Below are positions 33,194 through 41,295 of a DNA stretch of 64,000 nt, piece after piece. The notes under the pieces are model-generated. The model did no database searches. It saw nothing but the letters and a program-made list of their open reading frames with translations, and was not told the DNA's origin. Numbering within the stretch: position 1 is the stretch's first letter; each line of letters starts with the position of its first letter. Source of the stretch: Bacillus paralicheniformis (lineage in GTDB: Bacteria; Bacillota; Bacilli; Bacillales; Bacillaceae); the NCBI RefSeq assembly GCF_001042485.2, contig NZ_LBMN02000039.1, forward strand, positions 39,800 through 103,799, read 5' to 3'. The translations under genes and the position numbers were made by a program.

Positions 33194-35746
33194 ATGAAAA
33201 AAAATGCGCTGGCGATTTTAAGGATTGTAATTCCGGCGGCTGTTCTTTTGTTTGTCTTTTTTCAAGCGAAAAAAGAACTGGCCGGGCTGTCTTTTAAAGC
33301 AACATTTTTGATTATCGATCAAATTAATCGGGTTGACCTGTTTATCCTTGTTTTTCTCGGACTTGCCGCCATTTTGGCGATGACATTATACGATTTTGTT
33401 CTGGTTCGCTCACTCGGAATGAAGGTTTCGAAATGGAAGACGATCAAGGTGTCCTGGATCGCTAACTCGCTTAACAATGTTCTCGGGTTCGGCGGATTGT
33501 CCGGTGCAGGATTGAGAACGATCCTTTACAAAGAGCATGTTGATGATGTGAAGAAGCTGATCAGGGGGATCGCATGGCTTGCGTCTTCGATTCTTCTCGG
33601 GCTGTCTGTCCTCTGCCTTCTCGTCCTTGCCGGGATTCTGCCTGCCGGAGATCTGTTTACAGAAAAAGCGTGGGTGCTGCTGGCTGTTACCGGTACGGCG
33701 ATAATCGCTCCCGGTGCGGCCATCATTTTAATGATCAAAAAGAGGAGAAGCGCAGGAGCCGAAAAAGGCATGCGGCTTTCGGTCTTCTTTTCGTATTTGG
33801 GTGCATCTGTGATCGAGTGGTTTGCCGCTGCAGCGGTTATGTATTATTCCCTTGTAACGATGGGGGTCGATTTAGATGCGAAAACCGTTCTCGGCGTTTT
33901 TACAATTGCATCTGTAGCCGGAATGATCAGTCTCGTTCCCGGCGGATTCGGTTCGTTCGACCTGCTTTTTTTGGTGGGGATGAGCAAGCTTGGGGTTGAT
34001 CAGGAAATCACTCTGACGGCGATTGTGCTTTACAGGCTTGCCTATTCGTTTATCCCTTTTGTATTCGGCCTTATTTTTGCAGCAGCCGATTTGACTGGGA
34101 ATACAATGAAGAAGCTCGAAGAAAAGCCGATTATTGCCCCGGCAATAGAAACGACCAATATTCTGTTGATTTTACACAGAGCGCTGTTATTCAGACTGCT
34201 GAACGGTTCGCTTTCAGTCATCGCGTTTTGCAGCGGAGCGATTGTGATCGCATCCGTGGCGCTGCCGATTGACAGGATTACATTGATACCGAATATTCCG
34301 AAGTACATGCTGGTGTTTTTTAACGGCTTGTCCCTCAGTTTCGGCTTGATTTTGCTGATCCTGCCGCTGGAGCTTTATCGGAGGACAAAGAGATCTTATT
34401 ATATGACGCTGACCGCTTTGGTTCTTGCCTTTCTGTTCACGCTTTTTAAAGGTTTTAATATTAGCGCGGTCTTCATGATTCCTGTGGTATTTGTCCTGTT
34501 TGTCCTGCTGAGGGGGCAGTTTACAAGGGAGCGGGCTGTCTACACATTTGGGCAAATCGCATGGGGAGCTTTTATCTTTCTCTTTACTTTGCTGAATTAC
34601 AATATTATCGCTTCAAACATTTGGGAGGCGCTCGGCCATATTCTCGTAAAAGATTATTTCATTCACAGTGAACGCCATGTCGACTTCGCGACGTTTTTTG
34701 CATTATTTTTCGTTCCGCTGTATTTCGTTGTTTTCATCTGGACGTTTAACAGGAAAACGAAAGAGGTCGGTGAAGCTCCTGACCCGGAGAAACTGGAGGC
34801 ATTCTTAAAAGAAAAAGGCGGAAACGCTTTGAGTCATTTGGGTTTTTTAGGTGACAAGCGGTTTTTTTATTCAAGCGACGGGAATGCGCTGATTCAATTC
34901 GCCAAAGTCGGCCAGCGTCTCGTTGTGCTCGGCGACCCGTCCGGCCTGGAAGGCTCGTTTCCGCTCGTGATCAAAGAATTTCTTCATACGGCTGACCAAA
35001 AAGGGTATCTTGTCATTTTCTATCAGATCGAACGAGAAGACATGGGGCTCTATCATGATTTCGGATACCGTTTTTTCAAGCTTGGAGAAGAGGCGATTGT
35101 CGACCTTGACACCTTTACAATCACCGGAAAAAAGCGGGCCGGGTTAAGGGCGATTCACAACCGCTTTGAACGGGAAGGGTATACATTTCATGTCGAACAG
35201 CCGCCGTTTTCGGCAGAATTCCTCAACGAGTTGAGGCAGGTATCTGATGAATGGCTCGGCCGAAAAAAAGAAAAAGGCTTTTCGCTCGGGTTTTTTCATG
35301 AAGATTATTTGCAGAAAGCGCCGATTGCCGTTTTAAAAAGCGAAGAAGGCGAGATCGTCGCGTTTATGAATATCATGCCGATGTACCGCGAAGGGGAAAT
35401 ATCCATCGATCTGATGCGCTATTCGAAGAAAGCGCCGAAAGGAATCATGGATGCGCTGTTCATCTATTTATTTCAATGGGGAAAAGAACAGGGCTACACG
35501 GCCTTCAATATGGGAATGGCCCCTTTATCGAATGTAGGGACATCGTTTCAGTCATTCTGGACGGAGCGATTAGCCGCTGTGATTTTCAACAATGTCAGCT
35601 ACATGTACAGTTTTAGCGGACTGCGGTCTTTTAAAGAAAAATATAAACCGGTTTGGCGGGGAAAATATTTAGCCTACCGGAAAAACCGATCTCTCCCGGT
35701 GACGATGATCCTTGTGACGAGGCTGATCGGAAGGAGAACGAAGTGA
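33194..35746 (+). CDS. mprF: MprF, lysyl-phosphatidylglycerol synthase and flippase
   Basis: MprF adds lysine from Lys-tRNA to phosphatidylglycerol and flips the product to the outer leaflet, lowering surface negative charge and giving resistance to cationic peptides. The N-terminal 520 residues are membrane helices (flippase, SLVPGGFGSFDLLF in the middle); residues from about 530 form the soluble DUF2156 synthase domain (GNALSHLGFLGDKRFFY; FNMGMAPLSNVG). With ATG 33194 the protein has 850 residues and aligns with the start of B. subtilis MprF; GTG 33170 has no ribosome site. Confidence 0.95.
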   Translation: MKKNALAILRIVIPAAVLLFVFFQAKKELAGLSFKATFLIIDQINRVDLFILVFLGLAAILAMTLYDFVLVRSLGMKVSKWKTIKVSWIANSLNNVLGFGGLSGAGLRTILYKEHVDDVKKLIRGIAWLASSILLGLSVLCLLVLAGILPAGDLFTEKAWVLLAVTGTAIIAPGAAIILMIKKRRSAGAEKGMRLSVFFSYLGASVIEWFAAAAVMYYSLVTMGVDLDAKTVLGVFTIASVAGMISLVPGGFGSFDLLFLVGMSKLGVDQEITLTAIVLYRLAYSFIPFVFGLIFAAADLTGNTMKKLEEKPIIAPAIETTNILLILHRALLFRLLNGSLSVIAFCSGAIVIASVALPIDRITLIPNIPKYMLVFFNGLSLSFGLILLILPLELYRRTKRSYYMTLTALVLAFLFTLFKGFNISAVFMIPVVFVLFVLLRGQFTRERAVYTFGQIAWGAFIFLFTLLNYNIIASNIWEALGHILVKDYFIHSERHVDFATFFALFFVPLYFVVFIWTFNRKTKEVGEAPDPEKLEAFLKEKGGNALSHLGFLGDKRFFYSSDGNALIQFAKVGQRLVVLGDPSGLEGSFPLVIKEFLHTADQKGYLVIFYQIEREDMGLYHDFGYRFFKLGEEAIVDLDTFTITGKKRAGLRAIHNRFEREGYTFHVEQPPFSAEFLNELRQVSDEWLGRKKEKGFSLGFFHEDYLQKAPIAVLKSEEGEIVAFMNIMPMYREGEISIDLMRYSKKAPKGIMDALFIYLFQWGKEQGYTAFNMGMAPLSNVGTSFQSFWTERLAAVIFNNVSYMYSFSGLRSFKEKYKPVWRGKYLAYRKNRSLPVTMILVTRLIGRRTK

Positions 35747-35773
35747 GGCCGTTTTTTAAAACGGTCTTTTTTA
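35744..35773 (+). terminator. Terminator of mprF
   Basis: GGCCGTTTT and AAAACGGTC pair (with a G-T wobble) and six T follow, starting at the mprF stop codon. Confidence 0.75.
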
Positions 35774-35781
35774 GATTGCCA

Positions 35782-35810
35782 TTGTAAGAAGCAATGAAAG
35801 GCGGTATACT
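35782..35810 (+). promoter_or_regulatory. Sigma-A promoter of yfhB
   Basis: TTGTAA (35782-35787), a 17-base spacer and TATACT (35805-35810). Confidence 0.7.
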
Positions 35811-35858
35811 GCAAATGATTGGAAGGAAAGGATCGAACTCGACAAATGGGGGATCAAA

Positions 35859-36755
35859 ATGAAGCAAATTGAAGTATTAAGATATGATGCATTTTCAAAG
35901 ACGGCGGGTCTGGGAAACCCGGCGGGCATCGTGCTTGAAGCAGACGGATTGACCGATCGTGAAATGCAGAAGATCGCTGAACAGGCAGGCTATAACGAAA
36001 CGTCTTTCCTGCTGCCGAGCGAGTCGGCCGACATAAGGATCCGCTACTTTACGCCGGGCCATGAAATGAATCTATGCGGACATACGACTGTTGCTTCACT
36101 TTATGCGCTTCTGGAAAAAGGCGCGATCGAAGCCGGGGCGGAGTTGAAGGTCGAAACAAAAGCGGGTGTTCTTTCCGTGTATACCGCTTCTGACGGCAAT
36201 CAGCGGTTTTTGGTGACGTTGGAGCAGGCGCCACCGAGTTTTCAGTCATTCACAGGAAGCAGAAGCCAACTGGCGGAAGCGCTGGGGATCAGCGAAGCGG
36301 ACTTTCATGAAGCATTGCCCGTTGTTTACGGCAGCACAGGGATATGGACATTGCTTGTGCCGGTGAGAGATTTGGCCGCAATCCGCAGGATGAAGCCCGT
36401 TCAAGCTGAATTCCCCAACATTTTAACCGAAATGCCGCGGGCATCAGTCCACCCGTTTTGCCTGGAGACGATTCATCGGGATTGCCAGCTTCACGGCAGG
36501 CATTTTTCATCGCCTTATTCCGGAACGAGTGAAGATCCTGTCACAGGAACAGCATCAGGAGTGATGGGCGCTTATATGAAAACGTACGGAAAGGAATTCT
36601 GTGAAGAGGGCCGGACTGATTTTCTAATCGAACAGGGTCAGGAAATGGGAAAAGACGGAAAAGTGAAAATCGAAGTTGCGGAACAAAACGGCATCATGAA
36701 AGTGCGGATGACAGGAACCGCTGTATTTGCTGAAAAGCAGAGCTTCGAGGTGTAA
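35859..36755 (+). CDS. yfhB: YfhB, PhzF-family isomerase-like protein
   Basis: The 298-residue protein has two diaminopimelate-epimerase-like halves of the PhzF family. Recognisable motifs: VLRYDAFSKTAGLGNPAGIV at the N terminus, FTPGHEMNLCGHTTVAS (about 66-82) and EDPVTGTASG (about 225-234) near the second half. The GHT and DPVTGTA motifs surround the active site. The substrate is unknown. Position between mprF and yfhC matches B. subtilis. Confidence 0.9.
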   Translation: MKQIEVLRYDAFSKTAGLGNPAGIVLEADGLTDREMQKIAEQAGYNETSFLLPSESADIRIRYFTPGHEMNLCGHTTVASLYALLEKGAIEAGAELKVETKAGVLSVYTASDGNQRFLVTLEQAPPSFQSFTGSRSQLAEALGISEADFHEALPVVYGSTGIWTLLVPVRDLAAIRRMKPVQAEFPNILTEMPRASVHPFCLETIHRDCQLHGRHFSSPYSGTSEDPVTGTASGVMGAYMKTYGKEFCEEGRTDFLIEQGQEMGKDGKVKIEVAEQNGIMKVRMTGTAVFAEKQSFEV

Positions 36756-36790
36756 AACAGATACCGCCTTTTTTTAACGAGTGATGATCA

Positions 36791-36819
36791 TTGCAAACGC
36801 CAGCGGTAAACATTATAAT
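36791..36819 (+). promoter_or_regulatory. Sigma-A promoter of yfhC
   Basis: TTGCAA and TATAAT with an exact 17-base spacer; start point near 36826, at the left edge of the Fur box. Confidence 0.8.
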
Positions 36820-36825
36820 CAACAA

Positions 36826-36840
36826 TGATAATCATTTTCA
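36826..36840 (+). promoter_or_regulatory. Fur box at the yfhC start point
   Basis: TGATAATCATTTTCA matches the 7-1-7 Fur consensus TGATAATNATTATCA at 13 of 14 defined positions. It lies directly over the predicted +1, so iron-loaded Fur should repress yfhC. From memory B. subtilis yfhC also belongs to the Fur regulon. Confidence 0.85.
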
Positions 36841-36857
36841 TTTGAGGGGGCGGCCAC

Positions 36858-37436
36858 ATGAACGACACGCTGGAAATTCAAAGTATTCGCGATTGTGTCA
36901 GAAATAGAAGAACGATTCGAAAGTTTAAACAGGATCCGGTGCCGAAAGAAGTGGTGCTGGAACTCTTGGAAGATGCGGTTTATGCGCCGAACCACAAGCT
37001 GACAGAACCGTGGCGGTTCATTTATATCGGGACGGAAAGCGGGAAAAAGAAGCATGCCGACAATTTAAAAGCGGCGTTTAAAGAGCTCAAGCCGAATATG
37101 CAGGAAGAACAAATCAATAAGTTCAGAGAGCATATTCTCAGCGTTCCGGCTTTTCTCTTCGTTATTATGAAAGAAGACGAAAACGAACGGGTCAGAAGAG
37201 ATGATTTTGCAGCTGTCAGCTGTTTGATCCAGAATCTTCAGCTTCTCGCTTGGGAAAAAGGCATCGGCATGGTATGGAAGAGCGGGGAAGTTCTTTCTCA
37301 TGAAACATTGCACAGGTTAATGGGGCTGAAGCGCGATGAGCGGGTAGCAGCTCTCTTGCAGATCGGATATCCTGCGGAAATTCCTGAAGCGAAGCACAGG
37401 ACCCCGGCAGCACAGCTACTGACCGAATTAACTTAA
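36858..37436 (+). CDS. yfhC: YfhC, nitroreductase-family flavoprotein
   Basis: The 192-residue protein is a nitroreductase-fold FMN enzyme: RNRRTIRKFKQDPVPKEV at the N terminus (FMN phosphate binding), AVYAPNHKLTEPWRFIYI and a late QIGYPAE. NAD(P)H-dependent reduction of an unknown substrate is expected. GAGGGGG lies 7 bases before the ATG. Fur control suggests a role in low iron, for example flavin or siderophore-related reduction, but this is inference. Confidence 0.85.
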   Translation: MNDTLEIQSIRDCVRNRRTIRKFKQDPVPKEVVLELLEDAVYAPNHKLTEPWRFIYIGTESGKKKHADNLKAAFKELKPNMQEEQINKFREHILSVPAFLFVIMKEDENERVRRDDFAAVSCLIQNLQLLAWEKGIGMVWKSGEVLSHETLHRLMGLKRDERVAALLQIGYPAEIPEAKHRTPAAQLLTELT

Positions 37437-37440
37437 AGAA

Positions 37441-37470
37441 TGAGGCCCGGGAATCCCGGGCCTCGATTAT
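37441..37470. terminator. Bidirectional terminator between yfhC and yfhD
   Basis: GAGGCCCGGGA and TCCCGGGCCTC are perfect 11-base arms with only AT to turn; A/T-rich flanks on both sides. Confidence 0.8.
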
Positions 37471-37664
37471 TATTTTGACTGCCGCTTTTCCGCGCGCTTA
37501 TCAGCCGCCTGCATGCGGGCTTGTGCTTCGCGGTCATCCTGATCGGCGAGTTCCGCAGAATATTCCTCGTATACTCCGTCAGCTTCTCTCTTATACTGAT
37601 CAGGAACTTGAGGGAGCTTTTGCTTGTTTTTGTCACGGTTTTTGTGGATTGCATTTCTGCCCAT
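37470..37664 (-). CDS. yfhD: YfhD-family small protein
   Basis: This 64-residue charged protein (MGRNAIHKNRDKNKQKLPQV at the start; EEYSAELADQDDREAQAR later) matches the YfhD family of Bacillus. No function is known. The ATG at 37664 has GAGGAGTG upstream; the longer frame to 37697 is unsupported. It ends in the shared terminator with yfhC and follows yfhE on the same strand. Confidence 0.85.
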   Translation of the reverse strand: MGRNAIHKNRDKNKQKLPQVPDQYKREADGVYEEYSAELADQDDREAQARMQAADKRAEKRQSK

Positions 37665-37732
37665 ATGATCACTCCTCATCAATAATCGGCCGGTCAAGCT
37701 TTATTGTTCGCTGATCAGGCTCCCGCTATGCA

Positions 37733-37846
37733 TTACGATTTTTCCCTTGCGGCGCGCTCAGCCCTTTTAAATTCGCGCGAATATCTGACTTCCTGCGTCT
37801 TGTTCAGAGAGGATTTAAAATGCTCTCGTTTTTTCTTGTCAGCCAT
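37733..37846 (-). CDS. yfhE: YfhE-family micro-protein
   Basis: A 37-residue frame (MADKKKREHFKSSLNKTQ, then EVRYSREFKRAERAAREKS) matches the YfhE family, with the conserved QEV.YSREFK core. GGAGG lies 9 bases before the ATG on the minus strand. The protein is highly basic and unknown in function; it lies just upstream of yfhD, as in B. subtilis. Confidence 0.85.
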   Translation of the reverse strand: MADKKKREHFKSSLNKTQEVRYSREFKRAERAAREKS

Positions 37847-37913
37847 CTTTTCAAGCCTCCTCAAAACCTCAGTTATTCACAGGCTGTCCGTTTCAACGGC
37901 ATTTATACAAGTT

Positions 37914-38444
37914 TTAAGCTTCTTTTAACCGGCGGTTTTCCTCTTCGAATGTTCTCATGCTGTACAGCGTGTACATATCTTTCGGAATTTCATACAGGTG
38001 AAATGTATCGCTGCCGGCCCAGTCAAGATCAGTCTTGACGGCATAGGGGAGCTTTTCCGCCGCTTTGAGGGAGCGCATATTTGTTTTTCTGATTTTCATA
38101 AAAACGGCTTCGATTTGCTTTTCATAAAAAAGCTCGCAAAAAAACGCGTCTTTCGCCCGTTGATTCAAGCCTTTTCCATGATAAGGTTTGCCGAGCCATG
38201 TGCCAAGGAAGCCTTTTTGATCTTCGATTTCATACAAGCTGATGCAGCCGACAGGGTTTTCCCATTCATCAAGTATCGTTCGCGATATCAGCTTTCCCTG
38301 TTCTTCTTCTTCGATCATGTTTTTGACATGAAACATATACTCTTCAATCGTCTCCGCTTTATTTCTGACAAAAGGGAAGACATCCGGATGGATCATAAGT
38401 TCAAAAAGTGCATAGCAGTCGGTCAGTTCCCGTTTCTTCAGCAT
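37914..38444 (-). CDS. GNAT-family N-acetyltransferase (RimJ/RimL type)
   Basis: The 176-residue protein has the acetyltransferase_3 pattern: LKKRELTDCYALFELMIHPDVFPFVRNK at the N terminus (split here by helix 1), NPVGCISLYEI, then the acetyl-CoA P-loop-like region GKPYHGKGLNQRAK (about 85-98) and RKTNMRSLKAAEKL. Substrate unknown, with proteins or small amines possible. In B. subtilis yfhE and yfhF are adjacent, so this gene looks like an insertion beside the tRNA-like remnant downstream. Confidence 0.8.
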   Translation of the reverse strand: MLKKRELTDCYALFELMIHPDVFPFVRNKAETIEEYMFHVKNMIEEEEQGKLISRTILDEWENPVGCISLYEIEDQKGFLGTWLGKPYHGKGLNQRAKDAFFCELFYEKQIEAVFMKIRKTNMRSLKAAEKLPYAVKTDLDWAGSDTFHLYEIPKDMYTLYSMRTFEEENRRLKEA

Positions 38445-38499
38445 GGCAGCCCCTCCTTAGTTTGAGGGCGGCTTTTACAGCAGAACGGGACGCATAAAT

Positions 38500-38574
38500 C
38501 CACCCTCGGAATTTTTTAATTTGCGGAAACAGTTGTCCGCGTATCTTGCACATCCATTAAAAAATTCGGGGTGG
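38500..38574. repeat. Inverted repeat in the yfhF-GNAT spacer
   Basis: CCACCCTCGGAATTTTTTAA and its near-complement ATTAAAAAATTCGGGGTGG (one base difference in length) flank a 35-base loop that itself contains GCGGA/TCCGC. The A/T runs let it act as a terminator for yfhF on the minus strand. The right arm continues into the tRNA-like sequence. Confidence 0.7.
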
Positions 38575-38625
38575 GAATCGAACCCACTAAAACCAGAGAC
38601 CTGGTGGCGCACCATTTGCCTTCCC
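38568..38625 (-). other. tRNA-like 3' half (pseudo-tRNA)
   Basis: On the minus strand a canonical T arm is present: stem GTGGG, loop TTCGATT, stem CCCAC, containing the conserved GGTTCGATTCC. It is followed by CCCGAAT as an acceptor-like 3' strand. Upstream there is a possible anticodon-like hairpin ACCAG/CTGGT, but no D arm or matching 5' acceptor, and no CCA. It looks like a remnant, such as an attachment-site copy left by a lost element. Confidence 0.45.
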
Positions 38626-38710
38626 TGTATTGTATGCTGCTAAAAAGATACTTACATTTTACGCAGCTGGGAAAGGAAAAGCTACAAGGCTTTTGTTGGG
38701 AAAACAGCTT

Positions 38711-39613
38711 TTATGTCAAAAGGTGTTGCAGGGCATCTTCCAGTTCGGGATATATGAAATGATAGCCGTTCTGAAGCGCTTTTTTCGGGAGGACGCGCTG
38801 CCCTTTCAGCACGAGCATGCTCATTTCTCCGAGGATGCCTTTTATTACAAATTCGGGAACCGGGAGCCAGTGGGGGCGCTTTCCTACTTTCGCGACGGTT
38901 TGTCCGAAGGTTTCCATCTGAACGGGATTCGGTGCCGTGACATTAACAGGGCCGGACAGCTGAGGCTGCTCAATCGCTGATAATATCATGCCGACGACGT
39001 CTTCGATATGAATCCACGGCACCCATTGCTGCCCTGAGCCGACGCGTCCGCCTGCAAACAATTGATAGGGGAACACCATTTTTGGGAGCGCCCCTCCGTC
39101 TTTTCCAAGCACCATGCCAAAACGCATCCAGACGGTGCGGATGCCAAGCGCTTCAATTGGTTCGGCTGCTTTTTCCCACGAAGCTGTCGTTCTGCTTAAA
39201 AAATCCTCAGCTGAGACGGGGGATTCCTCTGTGAATGTCTGTTCAAGACTCGTTCCGTAAATGCCGACTGCGCTCGCCTGAATGAAGGTGTTCGGCTTCT
39301 TCCGAAGACTTTGTATGATGCGGGCCGACTCCTGCACGGAGCGGAGGCGGCTTGCCGCGATTTCCGCCTTCGTTTTTTCATTCCAACGGCCGAAAAGTGA
39401 TTTTCCGGCTAAATTGATCCAAACATCGATATCGGTCAGCTCTGTTTCAGGGCGGGTGCCGTTTTTTTGCCAGAGAACGTAAGAAGTGTTTTTTTGTTCG
39501 GTTTCAGCCGGTTTTCTTGTTAAAATATAGACGTGATGTCCCTGGGCGGTTAAGGCGTTTGTCAAATGCTTGCCGATAAAACCCGTCCCGCCGGAAATCG
39601 CAATCTTCATCAT
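38711..39613 (-). CDS. yfhF: YfhF, TIGR01777-family NAD-dependent epimerase/dehydratase
   Basis: The 300-residue extended short-chain dehydrogenase-like protein has the N-terminal NAD-binding motif SGGTGFIGKHL and DVWINLAGKSLFGRW. A Tyr in SAVGIYG is the likely catalytic residue. The DUF1731 C-terminal signature PLPKKALQNG-like stretch (VLPKKALQNGYHF) ends the protein. No substrate is known. AGGGAGGA lies before two adjacent ATGs. It is divergent from recX with only 65 bases between the starts. Confidence 0.9.
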   Translation of the reverse strand: MMKIAISGGTGFIGKHLTNALTAQGHHVYILTRKPAETEQKNTSYVLWQKNGTRPETELTDIDVWINLAGKSLFGRWNEKTKAEIAASRLRSVQESARIIQSLRKKPNTFIQASAVGIYGTSLEQTFTEESPVSAEDFLSRTTASWEKAAEPIEALGIRTVWMRFGMVLGKDGGALPKMVFPYQLFAGGRVGSGQQWVPWIHIEDVVGMILSAIEQPQLSGPVNVTAPNPVQMETFGQTVAKVGKRPHWLPVPEFVIKGILGEMSMLVLKGQRVLPKKALQNGYHFIYPELEDALQHLLT

Positions 39614-39678
39614 GATTCCTCCCTTTCATGATCATTAACCTTATTGTAAAAGAAGAAAACAAAAGAAGGGAGTTATTT

Positions 39679-40470
39679 ATGCCATATATTACAAAGATTT
39701 CTGCCCAGAAAAACAATGAAGAACGGGTCAATATTTTTCTGGATGAAAAGTATGCGTTCAGCGTCGACCTGGACGTGCTCGTCAAGTTTGACCTGCGAAA
39801 AGGCAAAGAGCTTGATGAGCTTGATATCATTGAGATTCAGTACGGAGACGACGTTAAAAAAGGGTTCAAAAGAGCGCTCGATTATTTGTCATACCGGATG
39901 CGCTCGACAAAGGAAGTTAAAGACCATCTCAAGAAAAAAGACGTCGCAGACTCCGCGATCACAGAAATCCTGCATATGCTTAAAGGTTATAAATATTTGG
40001 ACGACCGCGAATTTGCGGCTGCATATGTCAGCACCCACAGAAAAACGAGCGGCAAAGGCCCCGATGTCCTATTCAGAGAGCTTAAATTGAAAGGGATCGA
40101 TGATGAACTGATTCAGGAAGCGCTCAGTTCGTTTTCGTTTTCCGATCAGGTCGAGGCCGCGGTCAAGCATGCGGAAAAAGTGCTGAAAAAAGAAAAAAAG
40201 CTGTCCTCCAAAGAGACGAAACAGGCCATCGAACAGCACCTTGTCAGAAAGGGGTTCTCCTTCGATGTCATCTCGGCCGCGCTTCAGGAAACGGATTACG
40301 AAAACGACGACAGCGCTGAAAGGGAAGCGCTTGAGAAGCAAGGGGAAAAAGCGATGAAGAGGTGCGGTTATGACGGATCATACGAAACGAAAATGAAGGT
40401 CAAACAGCATCTGTTCAGAAAAGGCTTTTCAATCGACATGATTGATCAATTTTTAGATGAAAAGGGATGA
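39679..40470 (+). CDS. recX: RecX, RecA regulatory protein
   Basis: RecX binds RecA filaments and modulates recombination. The 263-residue helical protein has three RecX repeats, e.g. RALDYLSYRMRSTKEVKDHL and YDGSYETKMKVKQHLFRKGF, and an N-terminal strand region (YITKISAQKNNEERVNIFL). GAAGGGAG is 7 bases before ATG 39679; the frame extending to 39628 runs into the yfhF promoter region. yfhH follows 4 bases after the stop, so they are co-transcribed. Confidence 0.95.
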   Translation: MPYITKISAQKNNEERVNIFLDEKYAFSVDLDVLVKFDLRKGKELDELDIIEIQYGDDVKKGFKRALDYLSYRMRSTKEVKDHLKKKDVADSAITEILHMLKGYKYLDDREFAAAYVSTHRKTSGKGPDVLFRELKLKGIDDELIQEALSSFSFSDQVEAAVKHAEKVLKKEKKLSSKETKQAIEQHLVRKGFSFDVISAALQETDYENDDSAEREALEKQGEKAMKRCGYDGSYETKMKVKQHLFRKGFSIDMIDQFLDEKG

Positions 40471-40474
40471 GAAT

Positions 40475-40789
40475 ATGGAGAAAAGATACAGTGAAATGAC
40501 TGCACACGAACTGCACCAGGAAATCGCGGGTCTGACCGAAAAGGCAAGAAAAGCGGAACAAATGGGGATTGTGAATGAACTGGCCGTCCACGAACGAAAA
40601 ATCGCGATGGCGAAAGCTTACCTTCTTGATCCGGCCGATTTTAAAGCCGGCAACGTATACGAAATCGAAGATGGGGGCGACGATTTCCATATCCGCTATA
40701 TAAACGGCGTGTTCGCCTGGGGATACCGTCTTTCGTCACCTGATCATGAAGAGGCTCTGCCGATTTCTTTATTAAAAGAAAAGGGCTAA
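40475..40789 (+). CDS. yfhH: YfhH, conserved 104-residue protein
   Basis: This small protein begins MEKRYSEMTAHELHQEIAGL, an alpha-helical part, and ends in an SH3-like beta domain (FKAGNVYEIEDGGDDFHIRY). It matches the YfhH family of Bacillus (104 residues in B. subtilis too). Its function is unknown. AAAAGGGATGA at the end of recX provides the ribosome site. A terminator begins within its last codons. Confidence 0.85.
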   Translation: MEKRYSEMTAHELHQEIAGLTEKARKAEQMGIVNELAVHERKIAMAKAYLLDPADFKAGNVYEIEDGGDDFHIRYINGVFAWGYRLSSPDHEEALPISLLKEKG

Positions 40790-40812
40790 GCCAAAAGCTT
40801 AAACCCTTTTCG
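40778..40812. terminator. Bidirectional terminator between yfhH and the YpzG-like gene
   Basis: AAAAGGGCTAAGC and GCTTAAACCCTTTT pair with one mismatch around CAAAA; the yfhH stop codon is in the left arm, and T runs exist on both strands. Confidence 0.85.
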
Positions 40813-40818
40813 CAAATG

Positions 40819-40989
40819 TTATCTTGTCCGGATGCGCGTGTTGCGCTGGAGAATGATGAGGTCCTGGGTCTGCTGCGTTTCTCCGTTTACCTGCGCGCGC
40901 GCATGCTTTGTGTTTGCCCATGGCTGCGGATAGTTTTGCGTTTTCATCTGGTTAAAATCGTTTGTATACGGTTTGCGATTTGCACACAA
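40819..40989 (-). CDS. YpzG-like small protein with TTG start
   Basis: A 56-residue frame on the minus strand carries PWANTKHARAQVNGETQQTQ, which resembles the NPKHAxAQVNGxTQQT core of YpzG-family proteins. TTG at 40989 has TGGAGTGA 6 bases upstream; the internal ATG at residue 15 would remove part of the N terminus and has no ribosome site. It has no cysteine pair or membrane segment. It lies immediately downstream of sspK on the same strand, so sporulation-related expression is possible. Confidence 0.7.
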   Translation of the reverse strand: MCANRKPYTNDFNQMKTQNYPQPWANTKHARAQVNGETQQTQDLIILQRNTRIRTR

Positions 40990-41015
40990 AAGAAATCACT
41001 CCATCCCAGAAAAGT

Positions 41016-41165
41016 TTAGCGTTTGCCGGAAGCCCTCATTCTTTCTTGCGGATGAGTATTTGTGCTTCCGTCAGGGCGCTTTGAAGCAAAATCATCTTTG
41101 GCCCGGGGCTCGCCTTCAAATTTATTGTTGTTCATGTTCGGAAAGCCTCTTGATTTATTTCGCAT
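41016..41165 (-). CDS. sspK: SspK, small acid-soluble spore protein K
   Basis: The 49-residue minor SASP is recognised by [20 protein letters not shown] and the C-terminal [13 protein letters not shown]. SspK is made in the forespore and is a minor component of the spore core. GGAGG lies on the minus strand 12 bases before ATG 41165. It lies between yfhH and yfhJ, as in B. subtilis. A TATACT/CATATACTA element near 41229-41237 could be part of its promoter. Confidence 0.95.
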   Translation of the reverse strand: MRNKSRGFPNMNNNKFEGEPRAKDDFASKRPDGSTNTHPQERMRASGKR

Positions 41166-41201
41166 CTCTTTTAGGCTCCTCCAATCAAGTCCATAATGTT
41201 T

Positions 41202-41222
41202 GCGTCTTCGGTTCGGAAGACG
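41202..41222. repeat. Inverted repeat between sspK and yfhJ
   Basis: CGTCTTC and GAAGACG flank GGTTCG in the divergent promoter region of sspK and yfhJ. It might be an operator; no known motif is recognised. Confidence 0.4.
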
Positions 41223-41295
41223 TAAGGTTAGTATATGAAAAGGACGACGTTTTCAAAAAGAAAGTTTTTTCCTTAGGGAAAGGGGGAAAAGCCAA

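Noticed and set aside
38571..38762. 63-codon plus-strand frame beginning in the tRNA-like segment
   Set aside because: Its N terminus is a translated tRNA T arm, a common annotation artefact, and it runs into yfhF.
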